Assembly (NCBI RefSeq): GCF_900538275.1
Contig: NZ_LR130778.1
Coordinates: forward strand, 868,001-932,000
DNA from: Petrocella atlantisensis
GTDB lineage: Bacteria; Bacillota; Clostridia; Lachnospirales; Vallitaleaceae
Length of the DNA stretch: 64,000 bases
Reading direction: 5' to 3'
A program made the translations under genes and the position numbers. The notes beneath the pieces are model-generated. The model worked only from the letters and a program-made list of their open reading frames with translations. It ran no database searches and was not told where the DNA came from. Every line of letters starts with the position of its first letter. Position 1 is the first letter of the stretch. Below are positions 28,049 to 35,947 of the stretch, piece by piece.

Positions 28049-31000
28049 TTAATCCTGTTGACAATGGTTTTTCATCATTTCAAGATAATCCTTGTCTTTT
28101 TCTTGGTCCGTTCGTCTGTATTCAAAGTTAGGCATCTTATCATCAAATCGACATATGCCACTATATTTACAATAATCACACGCACTTTGTTCCCCTTTTT
28201 TATAGGGTTTGACTTCAATATTGCCATTTACGATTTCATTGCCTATTCTTTGGGTTTCATCTCGAACATAGCCACACAATGTGTCAAAATCCTCAAGTTC
28301 TAATACTTTTGAAGCCTTCGATAACTGACCGTCCTTATTCTTTGATACAGGAATCACTTTAGATGCCTTTACAAATAAATTGTCCAGTTTTTTTATCACA
28401 TCCGAATCATTTAAGGCTACACCTTTTAACTGCATAGATTCTAGAAGACCATCTTCAACATGTGCTTCATTATAGTCTGCCAATGAAGCAATAAAAGGAT
28501 CGTCAATCTTAAAATAAAATAAACCCGCCGGTATAACTTTCTTATCCGATGCCTTTTCCTGTACTTGAAGTGCGGCATTTAGATACACTAATAATTGTAA
28601 TTGAAGCCCATGGTAAACATCGCCAAAATCCAGATCCTGACTGGAAGACTTATAATCAATAATCGTTATATAGGTATAGGTGTCATTCGAATAACTGTCG
28701 ATCCGATCGATTGTACCTCTTAAGATCATTTTTCTATGGTTTTCCAATTCTAGATTTAAGCTGCTCACATCATAATCAGCGCCGTCAAAATGCCACTCAG
28801 TAAACTGTGGTCTAAAGTCACCTTGACTGATTTGATAGGCAATGGCCCATATGGACCGATTCAAGATTTTCTTTAGACGGTTCAATAAAAAGATGTTTCT
28901 ATTGGAGTCAAAAAATACCCTTTGAGTCTCTTCTCCAACAAGGTCCATTACAAATTCTTCAATCCATTCTTTTCGCATTGTTTCCGAGACATCTGACCAT
29001 GATAAGTGCCGCATCTGTACACGATTGGATATCAGCTCGATGACCTTATGAAATATTAAGCCCAACTGGGGCATGGTAATCTCATATGCTTCTCTTTCAT
29101 GAGCTTTTAATCCATAAGTAACAAAGTGGGCAAAAGGACACTTGGAAAACTGTTCAAGCCGAGACACACTGTTTTTTAGGGTTTCTCCGTATAATCGATG
29201 ACTATCTGACAAATGATCTTCTAACAAATGATCTTTGCGGCCTCTAAGTGCCATCTCTAGCCTAGATGACCACTCCGGCTCTTTTCTATACCAGGTTAAT
29301 ATGGATTCCACATCCATATCACCCTTTATATTAATGTCTTTGTCTTCTTGTAGCTTTTGTAATAACTGCTTAAATACCACACTTGGTCTATTGATGACAA
29401 TCTTATCTTTATAGAGTTGATCGATATTATAATGTCTTACAAGAGGACATATCTTCTTGATCATATGAATCAAATGAGATGGTCTGCTTGCTTTTCCTTC
29501 TTCATTCATAAGGGTATAGCTTAAATATAGACTCTTACTTGTATTTAACAAGGCCATATAGATATAGAACTGTTCTCGGTAGAGGTTCTTAATGGTCGTT
29601 GGCGCTAATTTTATTCCTTTTTCCACCATCCATTCTCTTTCACGGTCTGTTAATAACCCTGAACCCTCTTTTAGCATAGGTACAACACCTTCGTTTAAGC
29701 CAATGGCAAAAATAGCTTTTTTACGCGGCATTCGACTTCTTGTTAGGTCTCCGATAATCACCTGATCCATCCTAGGCGGCACTAGACCGAGTTCAAGTTG
29801 TTCAATACCTGCTTCCATGAGATTATAGAACGTCCCATCATCTACCTTTTCTTCAGTGGACATCAAAGCCAATTGATCAAATAATGTCATTAACACTTTA
29901 TAGACTTGGTTATAAGTCCTAGCTTCGTCATAGTGATAAGTTGACATATAATCGTCTGCCTTGTTCTGAATTTTTGATTCTACTTCGTGATGACGTAGTA
30001 TCTCATAGATATGCAGTAAGTGATCTTTGACCCTTTGTTTTTTAGTATGTTTGACGGCCACAAAGGGTAGAATAATCATATCCCTTAAGTCATTGATGGC
30101 TGATAAAAGCTGTATGGCTTGTGGTGTTTCTTTTTTTCTGTGAATATCCGGGACTTTATAGACCCATTCTTTTGACCACGCTGACAGACCTCTGATACCG
30201 TAACGGATGACATAGTTTTCCAAATGGTCTAACAGATCCTGGTCATAGTCCACATAGTCTGATTTTAGATATTCAAAAATTGCCTCATAACTAAAATTGC
30301 TTTTAAACACTTTAATAATGGACATAACGAAGATTACCGCATCGTTGGATGCAAAAGGTTTTTTCTTGTCAAAATAGATGGGAATTCCGGCTTCCGGAAG
30401 CATTTCATTGATGAGGCGTTCATAACGATTTAGATCACCAGCTAAGACCCCTATATCGTTATAAGTATAGTCTTTTTCCATAACCAGCTTGAGTATGCTG
30501 TCTCTTATATAGGCCACTTCTTTTTTCATGGATGACGCATGGGCCAAATGCAACCCTTTTGGGCCCACCTCAAAGGCATCATATGGATACTGATAGAGAT
30601 TTTCTCTTAAATGCTGGATGAAGTTCACATCACCTGCTGGTTCATCTATCCATGCTTCTTCTGTATAATCATGAATCCTTTGCTCATGAATCTTTTGTAG
30701 CAAGGCATGATAGGTATAATAACTCTCATAGTATAGATGGCTCTCGTCTAAGGGTTTTCCCTTAAGAACAGAAGCTTCACCGGTTAGGGTTAGGGTCAAT
30801 TCCTTCGCGGTATACATAAGTTTTTCTATTAATAGATATTGTATCGGTGTAAAACCATAGAACCCGTCGATTATGATGGTAGCTTTTTTTAACCACTGAC
30901 TCTCATGAGCAACCTCTACCAGACGTTCAAAAAGAGTTTCACCACTTAAATAATTAGCAAGCAATTGTTCTTTATATGTGTTATAAAGTTTTCCACAGTC

Positions 31001-31471
31001 TTTTAGTTTTAACTTTAGGATCTCCACATCGGTTTGATCTACGATACTTTCAAAGTCATATTCTGATATGCCATACCTTGAGAATTCTGACATCAAATCA
31101 CGCAACTCATTTACATAGCCTTTTTTCTGAATATGCCTACTCAAAAAAGGGTAATCTGCTTTTGAGGTATCAATAATCTTACGAATCATCATGGTCTTTC
31201 CAACATCTGAGAGCAAAGCTTTACCCGCAACGCCGAGTTCGTCCACCATTCTATAAGAAAGCCTTCCAAAGCTTAGAACTTCTATATTGGTAATACAATG
31301 ATTGGGATGGGCCCTTATCATCTCATGTTGAACATTCAGCGTGGCTTGTTCCGGTACAATGAGTAGAATGGTTTCATCCATCGGCAATGTAATGGAAGCC
31401 TCAATGATTTCTTTATATAATTTTTCCGTTTTGCCACTGCCTAGCTTATTCATAACGATTCGAACGCCCAA
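28049..31471 (-). CDS. addB: ATP-dependent helicase/deoxyribonuclease subunit B
   Basis: The product (1140 aa) starts MGVRIVMNKLGSGKT from a TTG codon with GGGGTGA eight bases upstream; the alignment with other AddB N-termini (MG...GxSGSGKT) supports this start. The C-terminal nuclease has IIDYKSS, and four cysteines (one in KCPFAHF, three in CDYCKYSGIC) form the family's iron-sulphur cluster that clamps the nuclease domain. AddB forms the 5'-strand nuclease and Chi-reading half of AddAB. Confidence 0.96.
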   Translation of the reverse strand: MGVRIVMNKLGSGKTEKLYKEIIEASITLPMDETILLIVPEQATLNVQHEMIRAHPNHCITNIEVLSFGRLSYRMVDELGVAGKALLSDVGKTMMIRKIIDTSKADYPFLSRHIQKKGYVNELRDLMSEFSRYGISEYDFESIVDQTDVEILKLKLKDCGKLYNTYKEQLLANYLSGETLFERLVEVAHESQWLKKATIIIDGFYGFTPIQYLLIEKLMYTAKELTLTLTGEASVLKGKPLDESHLYYESYYTYHALLQKIHEQRIHDYTEEAWIDEPAGDVNFIQHLRENLYQYPYDAFEVGPKGLHLAHASSMKKEVAYIRDSILKLVMEKDYTYNDIGVLAGDLNRYERLINEMLPEAGIPIYFDKKKPFASNDAVIFVMSIIKVFKSNFSYEAIFEYLKSDYVDYDQDLLDHLENYVIRYGIRGLSAWSKEWVYKVPDIHRKKETPQAIQLLSAINDLRDMIILPFVAVKHTKKQRVKDHLLHIYEILRHHEVESKIQNKADDYMSTYHYDEARTYNQVYKVLMTLFDQLALMSTEEKVDDGTFYNLMEAGIEQLELGLVPPRMDQVIIGDLTRSRMPRKKAIFAIGLNEGVVPMLKEGSGLLTDREREWMVEKGIKLAPTTIKNLYREQFYIYMALLNTSKSLYLSYTLMNEEGKASRPSHLIHMIKKICPLVRHYNIDQLYKDKIVINRPSVVFKQLLQKLQEDKDINIKGDMDVESILTWYRKEPEWSSRLEMALRGRKDHLLEDHLSDSHRLYGETLKNSVSRLEQFSKCPFAHFVTYGLKAHEREAYEITMPQLGLIFHKVIELISNRVQMRHLSWSDVSETMRKEWIEEFVMDLVGEETQRVFFDSNRNIFLLNRLKKILNRSIWAIAYQISQGDFRPQFTEWHFDGADYDVSSLNLELENHRKMILRGTIDRIDSYSNDTYTYITIIDYKSSSQDLDFGDVYHGLQLQLLVYLNAALQVQEKASDKKVIPAGLFYFKIDDPFIASLADYNEAHVEDGLLESMQLKGVALNDSDVIKKLDNLFVKASKVIPVSKNKDGQLSKASKVLELEDFDTLCGYVRDETQRIGNEIVNGNIEVKPYKKGEQSACDYCKYSGICRFDDKMPNFEYRRTDQEKDKDYLEMMKNHCQQD

Positions 31472-31544
31472 AATATATCACCCCAATCCGTTCTGTCATT
31501 TATCACAAAAAATCTCAATCATCGATATCTTCGTTAAACAAGAA

Positions 31545-31568
31545 TGCTCTATATTATATTATAGAGCA
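31545..31568. repeat. Perfect inverted repeat upstream of addB
   Basis: Nine-base arms TGCTCTATA (31545-31553) and TATAGAGCA (31560-31568) surround six AT bases. Read on the minus strand the centre contains TATAAT, so the palindrome may overlap the -10 box of addB. No T-run follows on either strand. Confidence 0.4.
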
Positions 31569-31651
31569 ATATCCAAAAATTTACCTCATAAAATATATAC
31601 ATTATTTTTTTCACAAAATTGTTTTTTTTAGTAACTTTCTACATGAGCGTT

Positions 31652-31674
31652 GCTGTGGAAGGGTTTTCATGGGA
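31652..31674 (+). repeat. Solo copy of a 23-bp dispersed sequence
   Basis: The 23 bases beginning CTGTGGAAGGG and ending TTTTCATGGGAC recur exactly, inverted, at 54542-54564, where they form one flank of the large stem-loop. Here they stand alone beside the dhaK terminator. Confidence 0.7.
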
Positions 31675-31691
31675 CTTCTAATAAAAACAAA

Positions 31692-31730
31692 AAAAGATCT
31701 CTAAGCATTTTTAACGCTTAGAGATCTTTT
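31692..31730 (-). terminator. Intrinsic terminator of the dha operon
   Basis: Perfect 15-bp arms AAAAGATCTCTAAGC and GCTTAGAGATCTTTT with a 9-base loop are followed on the minus strand by T-rich sequence, 52 bp past the dhaK stop. Confidence 0.9.
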
Positions 31731-31782
31731 GGACTTAATAAACTTAGGGTTCATCAACCTAAAGTTTGGTTTTTTTAATATC

Positions 31783-32778
31783 TTAGTTCTGAACAAGTGC
31801 TGGCGTATCAGCTGGTGCAAATAATAGATCTTTGAGCTCAGCATCCAATTTTAACACTGTAACTGAAAAACCAGCCATGTCTAAAGATGTCATATAGTTA
31901 CCAACATAAGTCTTAGCTATACGAATGCCTTTTTCTGCCAATACTTCTGCTACTCTTAAGTTTGCAACATAAAGTTCCATGATTGGTGTTCCGCCTAAGC
32001 CATTTACCAATACAGCTACTTCATCGTCTTTATCAAGGCTTAAGTCTTCTAATACTTTACCAAGTAAATGGTCAACTGTATCGTTTGCAGAACGTAAAGT
32101 CTCTCTATGTGTGCCTGGCTCGCCATGGATACCCATACCGATTTCAACTTCATCATCCCCAAGAACGAAACTTGGTTTTCCAGCTGCCGGTACTGTACAA
32201 GTAGTAAGTGCCATACCCATTGATTTCACGTTAGCAATAACTTTTTCAGCTACACGCTTAACTTCTTGAAGGTCGCCACCTGCTTCAGCTTTTGCACCTG
32301 CAATCTTATGAATCAATACAGTTCCTGCTATACCTCTTCTACCTGTTGTCCAAGTACTATCTTCTACGGCTACGTCATCGTTGACAACGACATGTTCAAC
32401 GGTGATGCCTTCTTCTGCTGCCATCTCTGCTGCCATTTCAAAGTTCATTACATCCCCAGTGTAATTTTTGACAACCAGTAAAACACCTTTTCCACCGTCT
32501 ACCGCTTTAATTGCTTCATAGACTTGGTCTGGTGTAGGTGATGTAAATACTGCTCCGGCAACCGCACCATCTAACATACCTTTTCCAACAAAGCCACCAT
32601 GTGAAGGCTCATGACCACTGCCCCCGCCACTAACCAAGGCAACTTTGGGTTGTGGTGCATTGGCTCTTACCAATACTTCAAAACCTTCTACTCTCTTTAC
32701 GTAGCTTGGATGTGCTGCGATAATCCCTTTAAGCATTTCATCTACTACATTGTCTGGATTGTTGATAATTTTTTTCAT
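31783..32778 (-). CDS. dhaK: Dihydroxyacetone kinase, substrate-binding subunit DhaK
   Basis: The product (331 aa) has the two family histidines at the same numbers as in E. coli DhaK: His56 in GSGHEPSH and His218 in GMGIHGEPGTHR, which forms the covalent hemiaminal with dihydroxyacetone. DhaK receives phosphate from the ADP cofactor held by DhaL, itself recharged by the PTS protein DhaM, to make DHA phosphate. AGGAGG precedes the ATG. It is the last gene of a dhaL-dhaM-HPr-EI-dhaK operon; dhaK more often comes first. Confidence 0.97.
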   Translation of the reverse strand: MKKIINNPDNVVDEMLKGIIAAHPSYVKRVEGFEVLVRANAPQPKVALVSGGGSGHEPSHGGFVGKGMLDGAVAGAVFTSPTPDQVYEAIKAVDGGKGVLLVVKNYTGDVMNFEMAAEMAAEEGITVEHVVVNDDVAVEDSTWTTGRRGIAGTVLIHKIAGAKAEAGGDLQEVKRVAEKVIANVKSMGMALTTCTVPAAGKPSFVLGDDEVEIGMGIHGEPGTHRETLRSANDTVDHLLGKVLEDLSLDKDDEVAVLVNGLGGTPIMELYVANLRVAEVLAEKGIRIAKTYVGNYMTSLDMAGFSVTVLKLDAELKDLLFAPADTPALVQN

Positions 32779-32805
32779 TTTTCATCCTCCTTTTGATTAA
32801 TGGTA

Positions 32806-34518
32806 TCACTTTATATTATTAGCAAGAACTGTGCCAGCTAATAGTTGCCTGATTTTTTTTACTTCTTTTTGCTTTAAAACTTCTTCTACAATTTTTTCCT
32901 CGACATCCATTTTCCGAATAATCTCTTTGATTTTGGGTATGGATGGCCCACTCATGCTTAGTTCATCAATACCCATCTCAACCAGTAGCTTCGTCGCTAA
33001 CGGATCACCAGCCATTTCGCCACAGACACCGACCCATTTTCCATACTTATGTGCCCCATCTATAACTGTTTTGATGGATCTTAGTACAGCCGGATTAAAA
33101 TGATCATATAAGTGACTGATTCTTTGATTACCTCTATCTACCGCAAGGGTATATTGAACCAAATCATTGGTACCAATGCTAAAGAAATCCATCTCCTGTG
33201 CCAGTTCATCGGACATGATTACCGCAGCTGGGGTCTCTATCATGATGCCGACTTCAATGTTTTTGTCATAGGCTTGACCTTGACTCTCCAACAGGCTCTT
33301 GGCCTCTTTAATTAATGATTTTGCGGCTGTTACTTCTTCATACCCAATAATCATAGGTAACATAATGGCTAGTTTTCCATAAGCTGAAGCCCTAAGAATC
33401 GCTTTAATCTGTGTTAAGAATATATCTGTTCTCTCTAAGCATATACGAATGGCGCGCCAGCCTAAGAAGGGGTTTTCTTCTTTGCCTATATCCAAGTAAC
33501 TTAAAGGTTTATCGCCGCCTATATCCATTGTTCTAATGACGCATAGATGACCCTCTGATCTTTCAACAACATAGCGATAGGCTTCAAACTGTTCTTCCTC
33601 TGTTGGCATTTTCTTTTTACCCATGAAAACAAATTCAGTTCTAAAAAGTCCAACACCTTTTCCGCCATATTTTAGAGCATCATCAATGTCCTTGGGGTTT
33701 CCGATATTGGTCGCCAAAGTAATTTCCTGCCCGGTCACAGTGACTGCCGGAAGGTCTTTCAGACTCAGATAGTATATGCGTTTCTCTTCTTCTATCTTCA
33801 AAGCTTCCTCATACTTCTTAACTGTTTCTTCATCCGGATGCATGAACAGTTTGCCTTCATAACCATCAACAATGGCTATTTCATCATTCTTCAGTTTGCT
33901 GACCGCTTCGCCAATACCTACGATAGTAACAATACCTTTTGACTTGGCGATAATGACCGAATGAGAAGTCGCACTGCCACTACCCATCACAATGCCAACG
34001 ACTTGGTCAGAGGATAGGTTGGCAATTATCGATGGTTCAATGTCTTCGCCACATAATATAATGTTTTGTCCATCCAATTTGGCATCAGGAATCCCAAGCA
34101 GCAACCGTACGATTCTTTTTCCCACATCTTTAACATCTGCTGCACGTTCTCTAATATATGGATCATCTAAGCTTCCCAAAATGGCTGCCACTTCATCTGA
34201 TGCTCTTAAAGTAGCCTCAGGCGCTGATAGACCATCCTCAATATACCGATCAATTGTATCTTGCAACATCGGATCATGCATCATGAGCACATGTGCTTCC
34301 ATAATGGCAATCTGGTCCTTATTGGTACTAATTCTTGCCTGATCCAGTATTTTGTCTATTTGTTCAAGTCCACCTTCGATGGCTATTTGAAGTTTTTCTT
34401 TCTCTGCTTTTTGATCTTCTTTCTCATATGTCTCAAGTTCATGATCAAAGGCAGATAGCAGAAGTTGTACCTTTCCCATGCCGATGCCTTCAACAACAGC
34501 TTTGCCTAGATATTCCAT
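32806..34518 (-). CDS. ptsI: PTS phosphoenolpyruvate-protein phosphotransferase (enzyme I), dha-operon copy
   Basis: The product (570 aa) has all enzyme I parts: HPr-binding helical domain, swivelling His domain with GSGSATSHS (active His186) and a C-terminal PEP-binding barrel with GLFRTEF and the GTNDLVQY segment. It autophosphorylates from PEP and passes phosphate to HPr. AGAGGTG selects ATG at 34518 (an in-frame GTG lies nine bases earlier). Its place between HPr and dhaK suggests a dedicated donor for the DHA phosphorelay, though it may also serve as the general enzyme I. Confidence 0.95.
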   Translation of the reverse strand: MEYLGKAVVEGIGMGKVQLLLSAFDHELETYEKEDQKAEKEKLQIAIEGGLEQIDKILDQARISTNKDQIAIMEAHVLMMHDPMLQDTIDRYIEDGLSAPEATLRASDEVAAILGSLDDPYIRERAADVKDVGKRIVRLLLGIPDAKLDGQNIILCGEDIEPSIIANLSSDQVVGIVMGSGSATSHSVIIAKSKGIVTIVGIGEAVSKLKNDEIAIVDGYEGKLFMHPDEETVKKYEEALKIEEEKRIYYLSLKDLPAVTVTGQEITLATNIGNPKDIDDALKYGGKGVGLFRTEFVFMGKKKMPTEEEQFEAYRYVVERSEGHLCVIRTMDIGGDKPLSYLDIGKEENPFLGWRAIRICLERTDIFLTQIKAILRASAYGKLAIMLPMIIGYEEVTAAKSLIKEAKSLLESQGQAYDKNIEVGIMIETPAAVIMSDELAQEMDFFSIGTNDLVQYTLAVDRGNQRISHLYDHFNPAVLRSIKTVIDGAHKYGKWVGVCGEMAGDPLATKLLVEMGIDELSMSGPSIPKIKEIIRKMDVEEKIVEEVLKQKEVKKIRQLLAGTVLANNIK

Positions 34519-34529
34519 TACTTGCACCT

Positions 34530-34796
34530 CTAATCCTCGTAAAAGTTATTTGAAATCAGGACGTCCAAGGCTTCTATGGCCTTGTCTTCATCCGGTCCAT
34601 TTACTGCTATGGTTACTTCCTGTCCGTTTTTTATGCCTAGGGCCATAATCATGAGTAAGCTTTTGGCATTTGCCTGTTTATTATTACCAAGTAGATTGAC
34701 GTCACAATCATATTTGGATGCTATTTTAGCAATCTCCGCAGCCGGTCTTGCATGAATACCCAAACGGTTTACGATCATATAAACAACTTCTTTCAC
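34530..34796 (-). CDS. ptsH: HPr family phosphocarrier protein
   Basis: This 88-aa protein has the active-site GIHARPA with His15 and a Ser46 in NAKSLLMIM, the site used by HPr kinase in Firmicutes. It carries phosphate from enzyme I to DhaM. It lies 32 bp after dhaM and 11 bp before enzyme I. Because Ser46 is kept, this copy could also take part in carbon control; an HPr kinase was not seen in the window. Confidence 0.95.
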   Translation of the reverse strand: MKEVVYMIVNRLGIHARPAAEIAKIASKYDCDVNLLGNNKQANAKSLLMIMALGIKNGQEVTIAVNGPDEDKAIEALDVLISNNFYED

Positions 34797-34828
34797 CTTA
34801 GCACCTCCTCGTTGTCTTATCTATGATT

Positions 34829-35227
34829 CTATTGTAGTTTGAGCACATCTCTTGCAAGTTCTGCTGCTGATACGACTTCGTCAATCGAACCTCCAATATA
34901 AGCTTGCACTGATGCACTAACTGCTCCTTCAAGTACCGGTCCGTCCGCTATGCGAACATCTATGCTTAAGCCTTCTTCTTCAAGAAGCTCAATGGCAAGA
35001 TTGGAACTGATAACTGCACTACCAAGATCCACCAAAACAACAACGCCTTTTCCTGTTTCAGCTTCTTTAATTGCTGTTGCTATTCTAAGGGCATCTGTTC
35101 CAATTTCACCGTCTTCCATACCGCCAGCTGCTACTATTTTTTGGTTGGGTCCGGCCATTTGCATCGATAACTCTACAATGCCTTCTGCTACTTTTTTACT
35201 ATGGGATACAACTACAATGCCTACCAT
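34829..35227 (-). CDS. dhaM: PTS-dependent dihydroxyacetone kinase phosphotransferase subunit DhaM (EIIA domain only)
   Basis: This 132-aa mannose-family EIIA domain has its phosphohistidine at His9 (VVVSHSKKVAEG) and the GGMEDGEIGTDA and VLVDLGSAV motifs of DhaM. It re-phosphorylates the ADP bound to DhaL. In E. coli DhaM is a single EIIA-HPr-EI chain; here the same three parts are encoded by three consecutive genes. The start lies two bases after the dhaL stop, so translation is coupled. Confidence 0.95.
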   Translation of the reverse strand: MVGIVVVSHSKKVAEGIVELSMQMAGPNQKIVAAGGMEDGEIGTDALRIATAIKEAETGKGVVVLVDLGSAVISSNLAIELLEEEGLSIDVRIADGPVLEGAVSASVQAYIGGSIDEVVSAAELARDVLKLQ

Positions 35228-35229
35228 TT

Positions 35230-35865
35230 TTATACCCCCAATACTTCTTTCTTATAGTGCTCGGCTATTGTTTTCAAAATAATGGTAAAAGATGTCGCCC
35301 CGGGATCTTGATGACCAATACTACGATCACCTAGATAACTTGCTCTGCCTTTTGTAGCACGAATGGTTTTTGTATACTCTATGCCGACCTCAGCTGCTTC
35401 AATCGCCTTATCAAGACCCTCTTCAATCGTTGCCCCTTCGCCCATAGCTTTGTTAAATGCCTCCATCGCCGGTTCTATCGCATCAATCATCGTCTTTTCT
35501 CCAAGGGTTGCTTTGCCTCTTGCCTTTATGCCTTCAAGTGCCGCCAACCACATCTTGCTGATTGTCTCACCGTCTAGAGTTGTCATACCTGCTGCCTCAC
35601 CACCAGCCTTCATAAAAGCTGTACCATACAGCGGACCTGATGCACCTCCAACTGTAGAAATGAGTGTCATACCTACTTTTTTCAGTGTCGCACCCACATC
35701 GCTATCTTCTTCACTCACTTTTAACACAACAGCATTAAATCCACGTGTCATGTTAATACCATGATCAGCATCGCCAATTACCCCATCTAAATCCGTCAAA
35801 AATACCTTATTACTTGTTATCGAATCATTAATTGCACTTATAAAACTGCTTACTGTTGCTGCCAT
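35230..35865 (-). CDS. dhaL: Dihydroxyacetone kinase, ADP-binding subunit DhaL
   Basis: GGAGG in front of ATG 35865 fixes a 211-aa product starting MAATVSSFI. The magnesium/nucleotide motif reads GDADHGINM (Asp32, Asp34, His35). DhaL keeps ADP permanently bound as a cofactor that cycles with ATP rather than being exchanged. It is the first gene of the operon and lies about 65 bp downstream of a textbook sigma-54 promoter. Confidence 0.95.
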   Translation of the reverse strand: MAATVSSFISAINDSITSNKVFLTDLDGVIGDADHGINMTRGFNAVVLKVSEEDSDVGATLKKVGMTLISTVGGASGPLYGTAFMKAGGEAAGMTTLDGETISKMWLAALEGIKARGKATLGEKTMIDAIEPAMEAFNKAMGEGATIEEGLDKAIEAAEVGIEYTKTIRATKGRASYLGDRSIGHQDPGATSFTIILKTIAEHYKKEVLGV

Positions 35866-35930
35866 AATTGGTTCCTCCATTTTTTCTTCTTAGCTGTTAT
35901 CTAGTTTTCAACAACTCTATTTTATATCTA

Positions 35931-35945
35931 GCAAAATCTGTGCCA
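35931..35945 (-). promoter_or_regulatory. Sigma-54 promoter of the dha operon
   Basis: On the minus strand TGGCAC (35945-35940), five bases, then TTGC (35934-35931) reproduce the -24/-12 consensus exactly. It overlaps the end of the activator gene and points into dhaL. The activator and rpoN lie next door, so sigma-54 control of DHA metabolism is well supported. Confidence 0.9.
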
Positions 35946-35947
35946 AC

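Larger units (their letters stand above)
31472..31782. other. Intergenic region between addB and dhaK
   Basis: No gene is present. It holds the dhaK terminator (31692-31730), a 23-bp sequence shared with the structured locus at 54.5 kb, and a palindrome near addB. The 31580-31640 part is AT-rich with nothing recognisable. Confidence 0.6.

Noticed and set aside
30520-30545. CATGGATG inside addB as another CsrA-type hairpin
   Set aside because: The flanking bases are not complementary, so no hairpin forms, and GGA is on the strand opposite to the addB mRNA.
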